A stretch of DNA of 39,198 nucleotides from JAXHUA01 sp034189695 (GTDB taxonomy: Bacteria > Chloroflexota > Dehalococcoidia > E44-bin15), in assembly GCA_034189695.1 (NCBI GenBank), contig JAXHUA010000066.1, positions 1 through 39,198 of the forward strand, written 5' to 3'. The stretch's first letter is position 1. The number at the start of each line of letters is the position of its first letter. Positions 1 through 7,486 of this stretch are shown piece after piece. The notes under the pieces are model-generated. The model saw nothing but the letters and a program-made list of their open reading frames with translations. It was not told where the DNA came from and ran no database searches. The position numbers were made by a program, and so were the translations under genes.

Positions 1-52
1 GTGGTTGTTGTGAGGAGCGACAGGTCGATGGCCGGGAAAGGAGGTCTCCGCA

Positions 53-1618
53 ATGGGAGAGCTGATGAAGGAGCGGGTCGCCAAGCTCAGGGAGATCAGG
101 GAGAAGGCATACCTGGGTGGGGGGCCCGAGAAGATCGAGAAACAGCACCAGCGGGGCAAGCTTACCGCTCGTGAGAGGGTCCACCGCCTGCTGGACCCGG
201 GAAGCTTCGTCGAGACAGGTGCGCTCACGGGGCACCTGGAGGGGGCGCCGGGCGATGGCATAGTCGCTGGCCACGGTACCATCGGTGGCAGGGTGGTGTG
301 TCTGTACGCTCAGGATGCCACTGTGCTGGGCGGTTCCATAGGGGCCCAGCATGGGTACAAGATGTACCGGACGGTGGAGCGGGCCCTGGAGATGGGCGTG
401 CCTCTCATCGGTCTTTGTGATTCGCCGGGAGCTAGGGCGCCAAGGATGGGTGGTGGGGCGGCGGACAGCGTATCGGTGGGTGAGAAGAGCGGGACGTCCG
501 TTTTCTACCCGAATACGCAGGCGTCGGGCGTGGTTCCGCAGATCGCGGCCATAATGGGGGCGTGTGCCGGGATATCGGTGTACTCGCCGGCGCTCATGGA
601 CTTCGTGTTCATGGTTGAGGGAATCAGCCAGATGTTCATAACTGGACCTCGCGTGGTCAAGACGACGACGGGTCAGGACATAACCGCCGAGGACCTTGGC
701 GGGGCGAGGGTTCATGCCCAGGTGTCGGGGGTGTGTGATTTGAGGACAGCCAGCGAGGACGAGTGTCTGGAGCAGATAAAGAGGCTGGTAGGATTCCTCC
801 CGTCCAATAACACTGAACTGCCACCGGTACTCGACACCGGCGACAGCGCCGACCGCATGCTGGATGACCTGGAGGATGTGGTGCCGGATGAGCCCGAGAA
901 GCCGTACGACATACACGAGGTAATAGTCCGGCTTGTCGACAACGGCGATTTCTTTGAGATCAAGCCCGAATTCGCCAGGGAGATGGTCGTTGGCTTCGCC
1001 AGGCTGGCCGGGCAGCCGATTGGTATAGTGGCCAACCAGCCGATGGTGTACGGAGGGGCGCTGACGGTCAACAGCTCCGACAAGCAGGCCAGATTCATGC
1101 GCACGTGTGATGCGTTCAACATACCCGTAATCCTCCTTGTGGACACTGCGGCGTATGCGCCGGGGTCAGAGCAGGAGCATGCCGGCATAATCCGGCATGG
1201 CGCGAAGGTGCTATACGCTCTGTCCGAGGCGGTGGTACCTCGAATCGGGGTGTTGCTGCGAAAGGCGTATGGTGGTGGCACCCTGGGCATGGGCACTGTG
1301 CCCGGCCTGGGCACCGATGTGATGTTCGTGTGGCCCGCCGCCGAGATGGGAGTGTTGGGGGCGCGGCAGTCGGCGATGCTCTTCTTCGGCGAGGAGATCA
1401 TGAAGGCGGAGAACCCGCAGCAGATGCTCGAGGAGAAGGTCAAGGAGTACCGTGAGCGGTTCGCCAATCCGGCCATCATGGCATCGGCCGCCCCGATCTT
1501 TGAGGACGTGATCGAGCCCCGGGAGACGAGGAAGCGTATCATAGACACGCTCAGGTTGCTCCGGGGCAAGAGAAGGGACATCAGGTACATCAAGAGGCAT
1601 GGGAACATCCCGCTGTAG
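53..1618 (+). CDS. Acyl-CoA carboxyltransferase / decarboxylase alpha subunit (MmdA/PccB family)
   Basis: This 521-residue protein is a full-length carboxyltransferase subunit of the biotin-dependent acyl-CoA carboxylase/decarboxylase family (methylmalonyl-CoA decarboxylase alpha, PccB). It moves a carboxyl group between an acyl-CoA and carrier-bound biotin. Both crotonase-like halves are present: the N-terminal half with the ITGPRVVK region and the C-terminal half with EQEHAGIIRHGAK. The ATG at 53 follows a strong AAAGGAGGT site at 37-45. The next three genes encode a membrane anchor, a biotin carrier and an OadB-like channel, so a Na+-pumping decarboxylase is more likely than an ATP-dependent carboxylase; no biotin carboxylase is present. 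Two conserved loops deviate: the usual CAGGAVYSP is CAGISVYSP, and the usual DVPGF/YxPG is DTAAYAPG. The acyl-CoA substrate may therefore not be methylmalonyl-CoA. Confidence 0.9.
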   Translation: MGELMKERVAKLREIREKAYLGGGPEKIEKQHQRGKLTARERVHRLLDPGSFVETGALTGHLEGAPGDGIVAGHGTIGGRVVCLYAQDATVLGGSIGAQHGYKMYRTVERALEMGVPLIGLCDSPGARAPRMGGGAADSVSVGEKSGTSVFYPNTQASGVVPQIAAIMGACAGISVYSPALMDFVFMVEGISQMFITGPRVVKTTTGQDITAEDLGGARVHAQVSGVCDLRTASEDECLEQIKRLVGFLPSNNTELPPVLDTGDSADRMLDDLEDVVPDEPEKPYDIHEVIVRLVDNGDFFEIKPEFAREMVVGFARLAGQPIGIVANQPMVYGGALTVNSSDKQARFMRTCDAFNIPVILLVDTAAYAPGSEQEHAGIIRHGAKVLYALSEAVVPRIGVLLRKAYGGGTLGMGTVPGLGTDVMFVWPAAEMGVLGARQSAMLFFGEEIMKAENPQQMLEEKVKEYRERFANPAIMASAAPIFEDVIEPRETRKRIIDTLRLLRGKRRDIRYIKRHGNIPL

Positions 1619-1639
1619 TTGTGACGAGGGGGGCCGGAA

Positions 1640-1861
1640 GTGAGCGGTCTAGGCTTTGCGTTGGCCCTGGCAGGAGTGGCGCTGCTGGCGCTGTTCGTTG
1701 TGTGTTTCCTGTTCGTTGGGCTGACCTACGGCGTTAGCTGGCTGGCGAGATTGGGTGTGAGAGAGACGGCTGCTGAGGTGGGGATTGCATCGGAGGAGGA
1801 GAAGGCTGTGATTGCGGCGGCAGTCATGGCCTATCTGGATGCAGAGCAGGGAGAGAAGTAA
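1640..1861 (+). CDS. Small OadG-like membrane subunit of the decarboxylase
   Basis: A 73-residue protein starting at GTG 1640 after a GAGGGGGG-type ribosome site. Residues about 5-36 form one long hydrophobic helix, followed by a short charged tail (EEEKAVIAAAVMAYL) typical of OadG/MmdD gamma-delta subunits, which anchor the carboxyltransferase-biotin carrier to the membrane channel. Sequence identity in this family is always weak, so the call rests on size, topology and position between the carboxyltransferase and the biotin carrier. Its TAA overlaps the next ATG by one base (TAATG), implying translational coupling. Confidence 0.75.
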   Translation: MSGLGFALALAGVALLALFVVCFLFVGLTYGVSWLARLGVRETAAEVGIASEEEKAVIAAAVMAYLDAEQGEK

Positions 1862-2310
1862 TGAAGAGAAGATTCAGGGTGACCGTTGAAGGGAAGAGCT
1901 ACGAGGTGGAGGTGGAGGATATCGGCGAAGGCAGGGTGGAGGTTTCTGCGCCCGCGCCCGCGCCCGCTCCGACGCCAACGGCGGCGCTGGCCACAGCGGC
2001 ACCACTGACGCCGAAGATGCCCTTCGTTGCCTCTCAGCCTCCTCCTGAGGCTGTTTCAGCCATGCCAAAGCCGCCTCCCCCGCCGATGGAGGTCGTCGAA
2101 GGGCTGGTAACCGCTCCGATGCCCGGGACGGTCACCTCGATCAAGGTGAAGGTGGGCGACCAGGTGAAGGAGGGCGACGTACTTCTTGTGCTGGAGTGCA
2201 TGAAGATTCTGAACGATATTCTCTCGCCCAGGGACGGCGCAGTCAAAGAGGTGTTCGTATCCGAAGGAGCATACGTGGGGACGGAAGAGCGACTGGTCCT
2301 CGTCGAGTGA
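1861..2310 (+). CDS. Biotin carboxyl carrier protein of the decarboxylase
   Basis: A 149-residue biotin carrier with three parts: an N-terminal beta region (1-28), an Ala/Pro-rich flexible linker (about 29-76, with PAPAPAPTPT and a PPPPP run), and a C-terminal biotinyl/lipoyl domain (79-149). The biotin attachment motif is ECMKI with Lys115; the common form is EAMKM, so two flanking residues differ but the lysine and its methionine are kept. It would shuttle carboxybiotin from the carboxyltransferase (53-1618) to the OadB-like subunit (2548-3723). It overlaps the upstream gene by one base. After it the tight spacing is broken by a 237-base gap before the channel gene. Confidence 0.93.
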   Translation: MKRRFRVTVEGKSYEVEVEDIGEGRVEVSAPAPAPAPTPTAALATAAPLTPKMPFVASQPPPEAVSAMPKPPPPPMEVVEGLVTAPMPGTVTSIKVKVGDQVKEGDVLLVLECMKILNDILSPRDGAVKEVFVSEGAYVGTEERLVLVE

Positions 2311-2547
2311 CGGTGAGCACTTCAATCTACCATGGATTCATTTGTGTCGACTAACCCGTTCAATTCCTCTTCGGTGACCCTCAGACCGCGGCGGCATTCG
2401 ATCGGGCGGATGGCTGTTGCAGACATCAGGAATGACCCCGGCGGGACTGCACTGCCGAGTCCGGCCGCGGGCCGTCGTGAGACAGAACTCGGAGCGACTA
2501 GTGTGATTCAAGGCGTGTGTACCGGCATGGGAGCCTAGGGTAGTAGC

Positions 2548-3723
2548 GTGCTCGACCTGTATGCGACTGGCTTTCAGTACCTGACTTGGGGCAACGTGGT
2601 CATGCTCGTCCTGGCCGGGGTTATCATCTATCTGGGCATCGCCAGGAAGATGGAGCCGGTGCTGCTCGTGCCAATAGGCATTGGCATGGTCATGGTCAAC
2701 CTGCCCCTCATCGGGTTGATGGTCTACGACCCATCAGGTTTCCCGGCCGAGGCGGGGAACATTGCAGAGCTCATCAGCGACATCGGGGCGGGGAAGATCG
2801 GGTTGCTGAACGTGCTCTACAGCTACGGGATCAAGTCCGAGGTAATCCCTCTTCTGATATTCCTCGGTGTGGGCGCGATGACTGACTTCGGGCCGGCGAT
2901 AACACGGCCGATCTCCTTCGTGTTCAGCGCGGCGGCCCAGATAGGCATCTTCGTGGTGTTCATCATCGCCTTCGTGTCGGGGCTGTTCACCATGAACGAA
3001 GCGGCCTGCGTGGGCATAATCGGTGGGTCCGACGGCCCTCCAACGGTCTACCTCACCGCCGCACTGGCGCCGCAGATCCTTGGCCCGGTGACACTTGTGG
3101 CGTACTCGTATATGGCGCTCGTGCCTATCATCCAACCCCCGATCATACGGTTGCTCACGTCGAAAAGGGAGCGCGCCATCTACATGAAACCCGAGTTGCG
3201 CAAGCCCTCCAAGAGGGAACTCATCCTGTTCCCCATAGCCATATTCGTCGTGGCCTCCCTGCTGGTCCCCAAGTCGGGCCCGCTGATCGGCATGTTCATG
3301 TTCGGGAACCTGCTGCGAGTCACCGGGGTGACTGACAGGCTGGCCAGGTCGGCGGGAACCGGCTTCATCGATGTCCTGACCTTCCTTCTCGGTCTGGGTG
3401 TGGGCGCGCTGATGCCGGCCCAGGTCTTTCTGAGCATGCAGACGCTCGCTATCATCGGTCTGGCAATTGTCGCATTCGCATTGGGGACTGGTGGCGGCGT
3501 GCTGACGGCGAAGGTGGTGAACCTGTTCCTGAAGGAGCCGATCAACCCGTTGATTGGGGCGGCCGGGGTGTCGGCTGTGCCCATGGCGGCGCGGGTGGCG
3601 CACAAGATGGGACAGGATGCGAATCCACGGAACTACCTGCTGATGCACGCCATGGGGCCCAACATGGCTGGAGCGATAGCGACCTCGGTGGTTGCCGGGC
3701 TGTTCCTGGGTGTCCTTGGCTGA
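2548..3723 (+). CDS. Sodium-translocating decarboxylase beta subunit (OadB/GcdB/MmdB family)
   Basis: A 391-residue polytopic membrane protein (about nine or more hydrophobic segments) of the OadB family, which decarboxylates carboxybiotin and exports Na+. Family hallmarks are visible: MTDFGP near 111-116, GIIGGSDGPP at 157-165 with the conserved Asp162 in the re-entrant loop, and NPLIGAAGVSAVPMAARV starting at Asn333. Asn333 and Ser342 keep the nine-residue spacing of the family's Na+-binding Asn/Ser pair. The GTG start at 2548 has only a weak ribosome site. With the three preceding genes it completes a decarboxylase pump of the oxaloacetate/methylmalonyl/glutaconyl type. Which acid is decarboxylated cannot be read from this subunit. 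Confidence 0.93.
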   Translation: MLDLYATGFQYLTWGNVVMLVLAGVIIYLGIARKMEPVLLVPIGIGMVMVNLPLIGLMVYDPSGFPAEAGNIAELISDIGAGKIGLLNVLYSYGIKSEVIPLLIFLGVGAMTDFGPAITRPISFVFSAAAQIGIFVVFIIAFVSGLFTMNEAACVGIIGGSDGPPTVYLTAALAPQILGPVTLVAYSYMALVPIIQPPIIRLLTSKRERAIYMKPELRKPSKRELILFPIAIFVVASLLVPKSGPLIGMFMFGNLLRVTGVTDRLARSAGTGFIDVLTFLLGLGVGALMPAQVFLSMQTLAIIGLAIVAFALGTGGGVLTAKVVNLFLKEPINPLIGAAGVSAVPMAARVAHKMGQDANPRNYLLMHAMGPNMAGAIATSVVAGLFLGVLG

Positions 3724-3748
3724 AACGATAGTAGGAAGGAGCACAGTC

Positions 3749-4537
3749 ATGGAGGAAAACGTTCTGCTGGTGGAGAAGAAGGACTACGTGTGCACGCTTA
3801 CCATCAACCGTCCGGAGAAGCGAAACGCGCTTACGGTAGAGGTGATGTACCGCCTCGGTGACGTCCTTGAAGAGTTGAAGGACGATAGTGAGGTGAGGGT
3901 GGTCGTCCTCAGGGGCGCCGGTGAGAAGGCCTTCTGCGCCGGCTTGGACCTGCGAGGGGGTATCCAGCCAGACGACGCGGAGAAGATGCAGAAGGGCAAC
4001 CCGATGGAGTACGCGAGGGGCAGTGTCATGGACTTTCCCAAGCCGACTATCGCCATGATATACCGCAACGCCATGGGGGCTGGCTGTGACCTGGCGACGG
4101 CCTGCGATTTGCGCGTAGCCTCTGACACCCTGAGAATGGGCATAAACCCGGTCAAGCTGGGCAGCGTGTACTACCCCGAGCCGATTCAGAACATGATCAA
4201 TGTCGTTGGCCTGGCGTGGGCGAAGGAGTTGTTCTTCACCGGCAGGTTCATAGACGCGGAGACGGCCAAAGAGATTGGGCTGGTCAACCACGTGGCGTCG
4301 GAGGAGGAGCTGGCCTCCAAGACGTACGAACTGGCGCAGGAGATCGCGGAGAACGGGCCGCTGGCGGTGAGCGCCACGAAGGTCATCTTCAACAGGCTCA
4401 TGAAGTACCAGAAGCTGAGCCCGGAGGAAAGGGCTGAGATCGAAGCCCTGAGGGACGTCGTGGCCCAGAGCGAGGACCAGCGGGAAGGCATGATAGCCTT
4501 CATGGAGAAGAGGAAGGCGGATTTCAAGGGAAGGTAA
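3749..4537 (+). CDS. Crotonase-fold protein, copy 1 (enoyl-CoA hydratase/isomerase superfamily)
   Basis: A 262-residue crotonase-superfamily enzyme. I place the start at ATG 3749, ten bases after an AGGAAGG site, rather than at in-frame codons inside the upstream gene. The CoA/oxyanion region AFCAGLDLRGG (61-71) and the GAGCDLATACD segment (110-120) are clear, and the C-terminal helix EGMIAFMEKRKADF matches classical enoyl-CoA hydratases. Aligned to rat mitochondrial hydratase, the two catalytic glutamates (Glu144, Glu164) correspond to Asp114 and Pro134. Ordinary water addition is therefore doubtful, and a decarboxylase, isomerase or hydrolase role is possible. It is a close paralogue of the next gene and sits directly behind the decarboxylase genes, suggesting one pathway. 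Confidence 0.85.
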   Translation: MEENVLLVEKKDYVCTLTINRPEKRNALTVEVMYRLGDVLEELKDDSEVRVVVLRGAGEKAFCAGLDLRGGIQPDDAEKMQKGNPMEYARGSVMDFPKPTIAMIYRNAMGAGCDLATACDLRVASDTLRMGINPVKLGSVYYPEPIQNMINVVGLAWAKELFFTGRFIDAETAKEIGLVNHVASEEELASKTYELAQEIAENGPLAVSATKVIFNRLMKYQKLSPEERAEIEALRDVVAQSEDQREGMIAFMEKRKADFKGR

Positions 4538-4634
4538 TTCGTGCAAGGCGAGAGACTGACGGGCCTGGTTGCTCAATCCAGCGACCGGAATGCGGCTGGG
4601 CGTTTGCCGGTGCCTCTCGATATGGCGGAGGACT

Positions 4635-5426
4635 ATGGTCTCTGACGAACAGCTTCAGGTGGAGAAGGCGGAGTACATCTGTACCCTCACCATAAACCGC
4701 CCCGAACGGCGGAACGCGCTCACGATCGACCTGATGTATCGCCTGGGCGATACGCTGCGTGCTCTGGGTGAGGACGGGGAGACACGCGTCGTGGTGATGC
4801 GGGGCGCTGGGGAGAAGGCGTTCTGCGCGGGCATGGACCTGAGAGGAGGGATGACAGTCGCCCAGGACGAGATGGAGAAGAAAGGCAATCCTCTCGACTA
4901 CTTGAGAAGCGGTATCATCGAGTGCAGGCGCCCGGTGATCGCCATGATATGCGGCGCGGCGGTTGGCGCTGGTTGTGATGTGGCCGCTGCCTGTGATATT
5001 CGAATGGCCGCGGACAACGCCAGGATGGGCATCAATCCGGTCAAGATGGGGAGCGTGTACTGGCCGGTCGGCACGCAGAGCCTGACCAATGTCGTGGGCC
5101 GGACCTGGGCGAGGGAGCTGTTCTTCACCGGCCGGTTTGTCGAGGCGGCACAGGCGCTGAGGATTGGTCTGGTGAATCACGTCGTGCCGGCGGCGGAGCT
5201 TCACGCCAGGACCTACGCACTGGCTCAGGAGATAGCGGAGAATGGCCCCCTGGCGGTGGCCGCTACGAAGGCGATATTCAACAGGCTGCTCGAGCGCCGG
5301 AGACCCAGTGAGGACGACGTGGCCGATATGATGACGCTGGTCAACTCGGTTGAGAGCAGCGCCGACCGCAAAGAGGGCCTGCGAGCGTTCATCGAGAAAC
5401 GCAAGCCTGATTTCGCAGGGAGGTGA
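4635..5426 (+). CDS. Crotonase-fold protein, copy 2 (tandem paralogue)
   Basis: A 263-residue paralogue of the preceding gene, alignable from end to end without large gaps (AFCAGMDLRGG at 62-72, GAGCDVAAACD at 111-121, MGINPVKMGSVYWP at 131-144). The start at ATG 4635 gives the same N-terminus as copy 1; its GGAGG site at 4627-4631 is unusually close (three bases), so an upstream start cannot be excluded. As in copy 1 the catalytic glutamate positions are Asp115 and Pro135. Because both copies keep the same non-hydratase residues, the altered site looks selected rather than decayed. The two may form a hetero-oligomer or act on consecutive intermediates. The stop lies within the ribosome site of the next gene. 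Confidence 0.84.
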   Translation: MVSDEQLQVEKAEYICTLTINRPERRNALTIDLMYRLGDTLRALGEDGETRVVVMRGAGEKAFCAGMDLRGGMTVAQDEMEKKGNPLDYLRSGIIECRRPVIAMICGAAVGAGCDVAAACDIRMAADNARMGINPVKMGSVYWPVGTQSLTNVVGRTWARELFFTGRFVEAAQALRIGLVNHVVPAAELHARTYALAQEIAENGPLAVAATKAIFNRLLERRRPSEDDVADMMTLVNSVESSADRKEGLRAFIEKRKPDFAGR

Positions 5427-5434
5427 TTTGGCGG

Positions 5435-5674
5435 ATGGCGGACTACGTATTCCGCTACAGGTTGGATACTGACCAGGCCCCGGGCTCCAACGACCCGGTG
5501 CTCGAGATGATCAGAACACAACTGGAAAACATCCTGGACGTTGTTGTCCCTGTCGAAGGGCGTCGTGAGGTCAAGATCGATGGCTTCAAGCTGCTTCGGG
5601 ACAGGGGGACGATATACAGGCTCTTCTCGCACGAACAGGAATCCGCGGACGTGTTCGGCGAGCACCCACTATAG
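5435..5674 (+). CDS. Small protein of unknown function sharing a motif with the downstream radical SAM protein
   Basis: A 79-residue hydrophilic protein. The ATG at 5435 has a good GGAGGTGA site eight bases upstream that overlaps the stop of the crotonase gene; a GTG at 5423 is also in frame. I do not recognise a family. Residues about 25-56 (MIRTQLENILDVVV, then VKIDGFKLL) match two motifs near the N-terminus of the next protein, where they read KRQLESLLSVVV/VEVDGFRMR and KRQLESLLGLVE/VEVDGFRLR. Both proteins also begin MAD(Y/H). There is no signal peptide, membrane segment or cysteine. It may be a partner, substrate or regulatory fragment of the radical SAM enzyme; this is inference from shared sequence and adjacency. 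Confidence 0.65.
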   Translation: MADYVFRYRLDTDQAPGSNDPVLEMIRTQLENILDVVVPVEGRREVKIDGFKLLRDRGTIYRLFSHEQESADVFGEHPL

Positions 5675-5692
5675 AAGGGTTGGGGTGGTGGG

Positions 5693-7486
5693 ATGAGGTC
5701 CTCACACATGGCTGACCACACTATTCCTCTCGAAGATACCGTGCCGTTTCTCAAGAGGCAGTTGGAGAGCCTGCTGAGCGTCGTCGTACTGGAGAAGGAT
5801 GGGGAAGCGGTCGAGGTGGATGGCTTCAGGATGAGGGACGAGCGGGAACCGGCTCGAGGTAGGCCTGCCGGGGTACGAGAGGGGCAGGCGGAAAGCACAT
5901 GGCAAGACATCCGCAACGCCTCTCTATATGAACCAAGGATAGAGCTGATCAAGAGGCAACTGGAAAGCCTCCTGGGTCTGGTGGAAGTGCAGAGGAACGG
6001 CGATGTCGTCGAGGTGGATGGCTTCAGGCTGAGGAATCTCAAGCACTGGCTTTCCCCGTCCGCGTGTGACCCCAGCGAGGTCTTCGGCTATGCCGGTGCG
6101 CGCTGCAACTGCGACTGCATATTCTGCTGCAACAAGGGGAACGCAGCGACGCTGGCTCTCGGCAACCTGAAAAGGCCTCCGGCTGAGGAATTGAGTGAGA
6201 TGATGACCAGGCTGGACTACTTCTACCCCAAGCCCAGCCGCTGTCTGTTTCCTTCGCTGGGGGACATCTACGAGGTCATGATGCATCCCCACGTGATGGA
6301 AGTGCTGCGGTCGTTGCGAGACAGGACGCCACGTGTGTTCCGTATCACAACGAACGGGGATTGCCTGACACCGGAGACCATCGCGCAACTGGCGCAGATG
6401 AAGCCGGTATACCTGTACGTTTCTCTCAACAGCGCCTCCGCGGAACGCCGCAGAGCGCTCATGAGGTCGAGGCACCCCGAGGTCGCCATTGAGTCCCTGC
6501 ACTTGCTCAAGGATGCGGGCATTCCCTACGCGGCTGTGGCTGTCGCCTGGCCCTTCGGGTCACGACGCGAGATGCTGGAGGACCTGTCGGGAACCGTGGC
6601 CTACGCTGACGCCTGTGGGGCGCACCTGGTGCAGGTCAATCTGCCGGGCTACTCCAGGTACTTCTCGGAGGAGAAGCTGTTTGACCTTGACGAGGTGTGG
6701 TCGGAGGTGGTGTCGTGCGTTAGAGGTCTCAGGTCTGAGACGTGTTGCCCTGTGGTGGTCATGCCCAGCATGTACGAGGAGAACCTCTACGAGAAGACGA
6801 AGAACGTGGCGAAGGTGATTGGCGTGGTGAAGAACTCGCCGGCTGCGCGCTCGGGCCTGATGAAGGGGGACGTCATTCGCAAGGTAGGCGGCGTAGTCGT
6901 TCAATCAAAACCTCAGGCGCGGGACCTTCTGTCCTTCCTTCAGCGCAGCGATATTCGAGAGGTCACTCTGGTCGTGGGGAGGGAGGGGGGGTCAGTGGAG
7001 GTACCGGTGAATCTGGAGGACTTCACCTATCCGTACACGCGGGAAACCGACCACCACCTGGGAGCGGTCTTCGTGGGCACCGGTTTGAGGCTGAGCTACC
7101 TGGAGAGCCTGCGCGGGCTGATTGATTCCCGCAACGCGCAGCACGTGCTGTTCCTGTCCTCTGCGCTGGTCAAGCCCACGTTCGAGCAGGTGCTGTCAGA
7201 GAGCCACCTGTTCGGTGGAGTCGACGTGGACATCGAGGTGCCCCGGAACACGTTCTTTGGCGGCAATGTGTTCATGGGAGACCTGCTGGTGGTGCAGGAT
7301 TTCGTTGATTGCATCAAGGGCTACCTGGAGCGGGGCGCCGGGCGGCCCGATCTGGTCGTCATTCCCTCTTCGCCCTTCAGCCTCGGTGGGTGGCGTCGCG
7401 ACCTGACAGGCAGAGTGTATCTGGATATTGAGCGTGAGGTGGGCATACCGGTCGAGTTGCTGGAGTGCAGCCCTATCTTCGACTAG
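5693..7486 (+). CDS. Radical SAM protein with PDZ and DUF512-like domains
   Basis: A 597-residue protein. Residues 17-48 and 83-114 are two copies of a motif also found in the preceding small protein. A radical SAM core follows, with the CxxxCxxC cluster motif at Cys138/Cys142/Cys145 and further cysteines beside it (CNCDCIFCC). A PDZ domain occupies about 372-440 (NSPAARSGLMKGDVI). The C-terminal part (about 455-597) has FFGGNVFMGDLL, resembling the DUF512 domain of clostridial PDZ/radical SAM proteins. In those proteins, as I recall them, the PDZ domain comes first; here it lies between the other two. ATG 5708 is an alternative start that would begin MADH, like the neighbour. The reaction and substrate are unknown. 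Its TAG shares a CTAG with the convergent YchF stop. Confidence 0.88.
   Translation: MRSSHMADHTIPLEDTVPFLKRQLESLLSVVVLEKDGEAVEVDGFRMRDEREPARGRPAGVREGQAESTWQDIRNASLYEPRIELIKRQLESLLGLVEVQRNGDVVEVDGFRLRNLKHWLSPSACDPSEVFGYAGARCNCDCIFCCNKGNAATLALGNLKRPPAEELSEMMTRLDYFYPKPSRCLFPSLGDIYEVMMHPHVMEVLRSLRDRTPRVFRITTNGDCLTPETIAQLAQMKPVYLYVSLNSASAERRRALMRSRHPEVAIESLHLLKDAGIPYAAVAVAWPFGSRREMLEDLSGTVAYADACGAHLVQVNLPGYSRYFSEEKLFDLDEVWSEVVSCVRGLRSETCCPVVVMPSMYEENLYEKTKNVAKVIGVVKNSPAARSGLMKGDVIRKVGGVVVQSKPQARDLLSFLQRSDIREVTLVVGREGGSVEVPVNLEDFTYPYTRETDHHLGAVFVGTGLRLSYLESLRGLIDSRNAQHVLFLSSALVKPTFEQVLSESHLFGGVDVDIEVPRNTFFGGNVFMGDLLVVQDFVDCIKGYLERGAGRPDLVVIPSSPFSLGGWRRDLTGRVYLDIEREVGIPVELLECSPIFD
5741..6034 (+). 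repeat. Two in-gene copies of a ~32-residue motif (third copy in the upstream gene)
   Basis: Codons for residues 17-48 (5741-5836) and 83-114 (5939-6034) of the radical SAM protein encode near-identical motifs (KRQLESLL..., VEVDGFR.R). A 21-base stretch is identical at 5810-5830 and 6008-6028, 198 bases (66 codons) apart, so the duplication still shows at DNA level. The third, more diverged copy lies in the 5435-5674 gene, with its GATGGCTTCAAG matching the conserved end. Confidence 0.8.

Noticed and set aside
1..52. Possible end of an upstream gene at the left edge.
   Set aside because: Only 52 bases are visible, containing the ribosome site of the carboxyltransferase and nothing that identifies a coding end.
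2332..2538. A 68-codon plus-strand frame between the biotin carrier and OadB-like genes.
   Set aside because: No ribosome site, Arg/Ser-rich composition and no hydrophobic or domain pattern.
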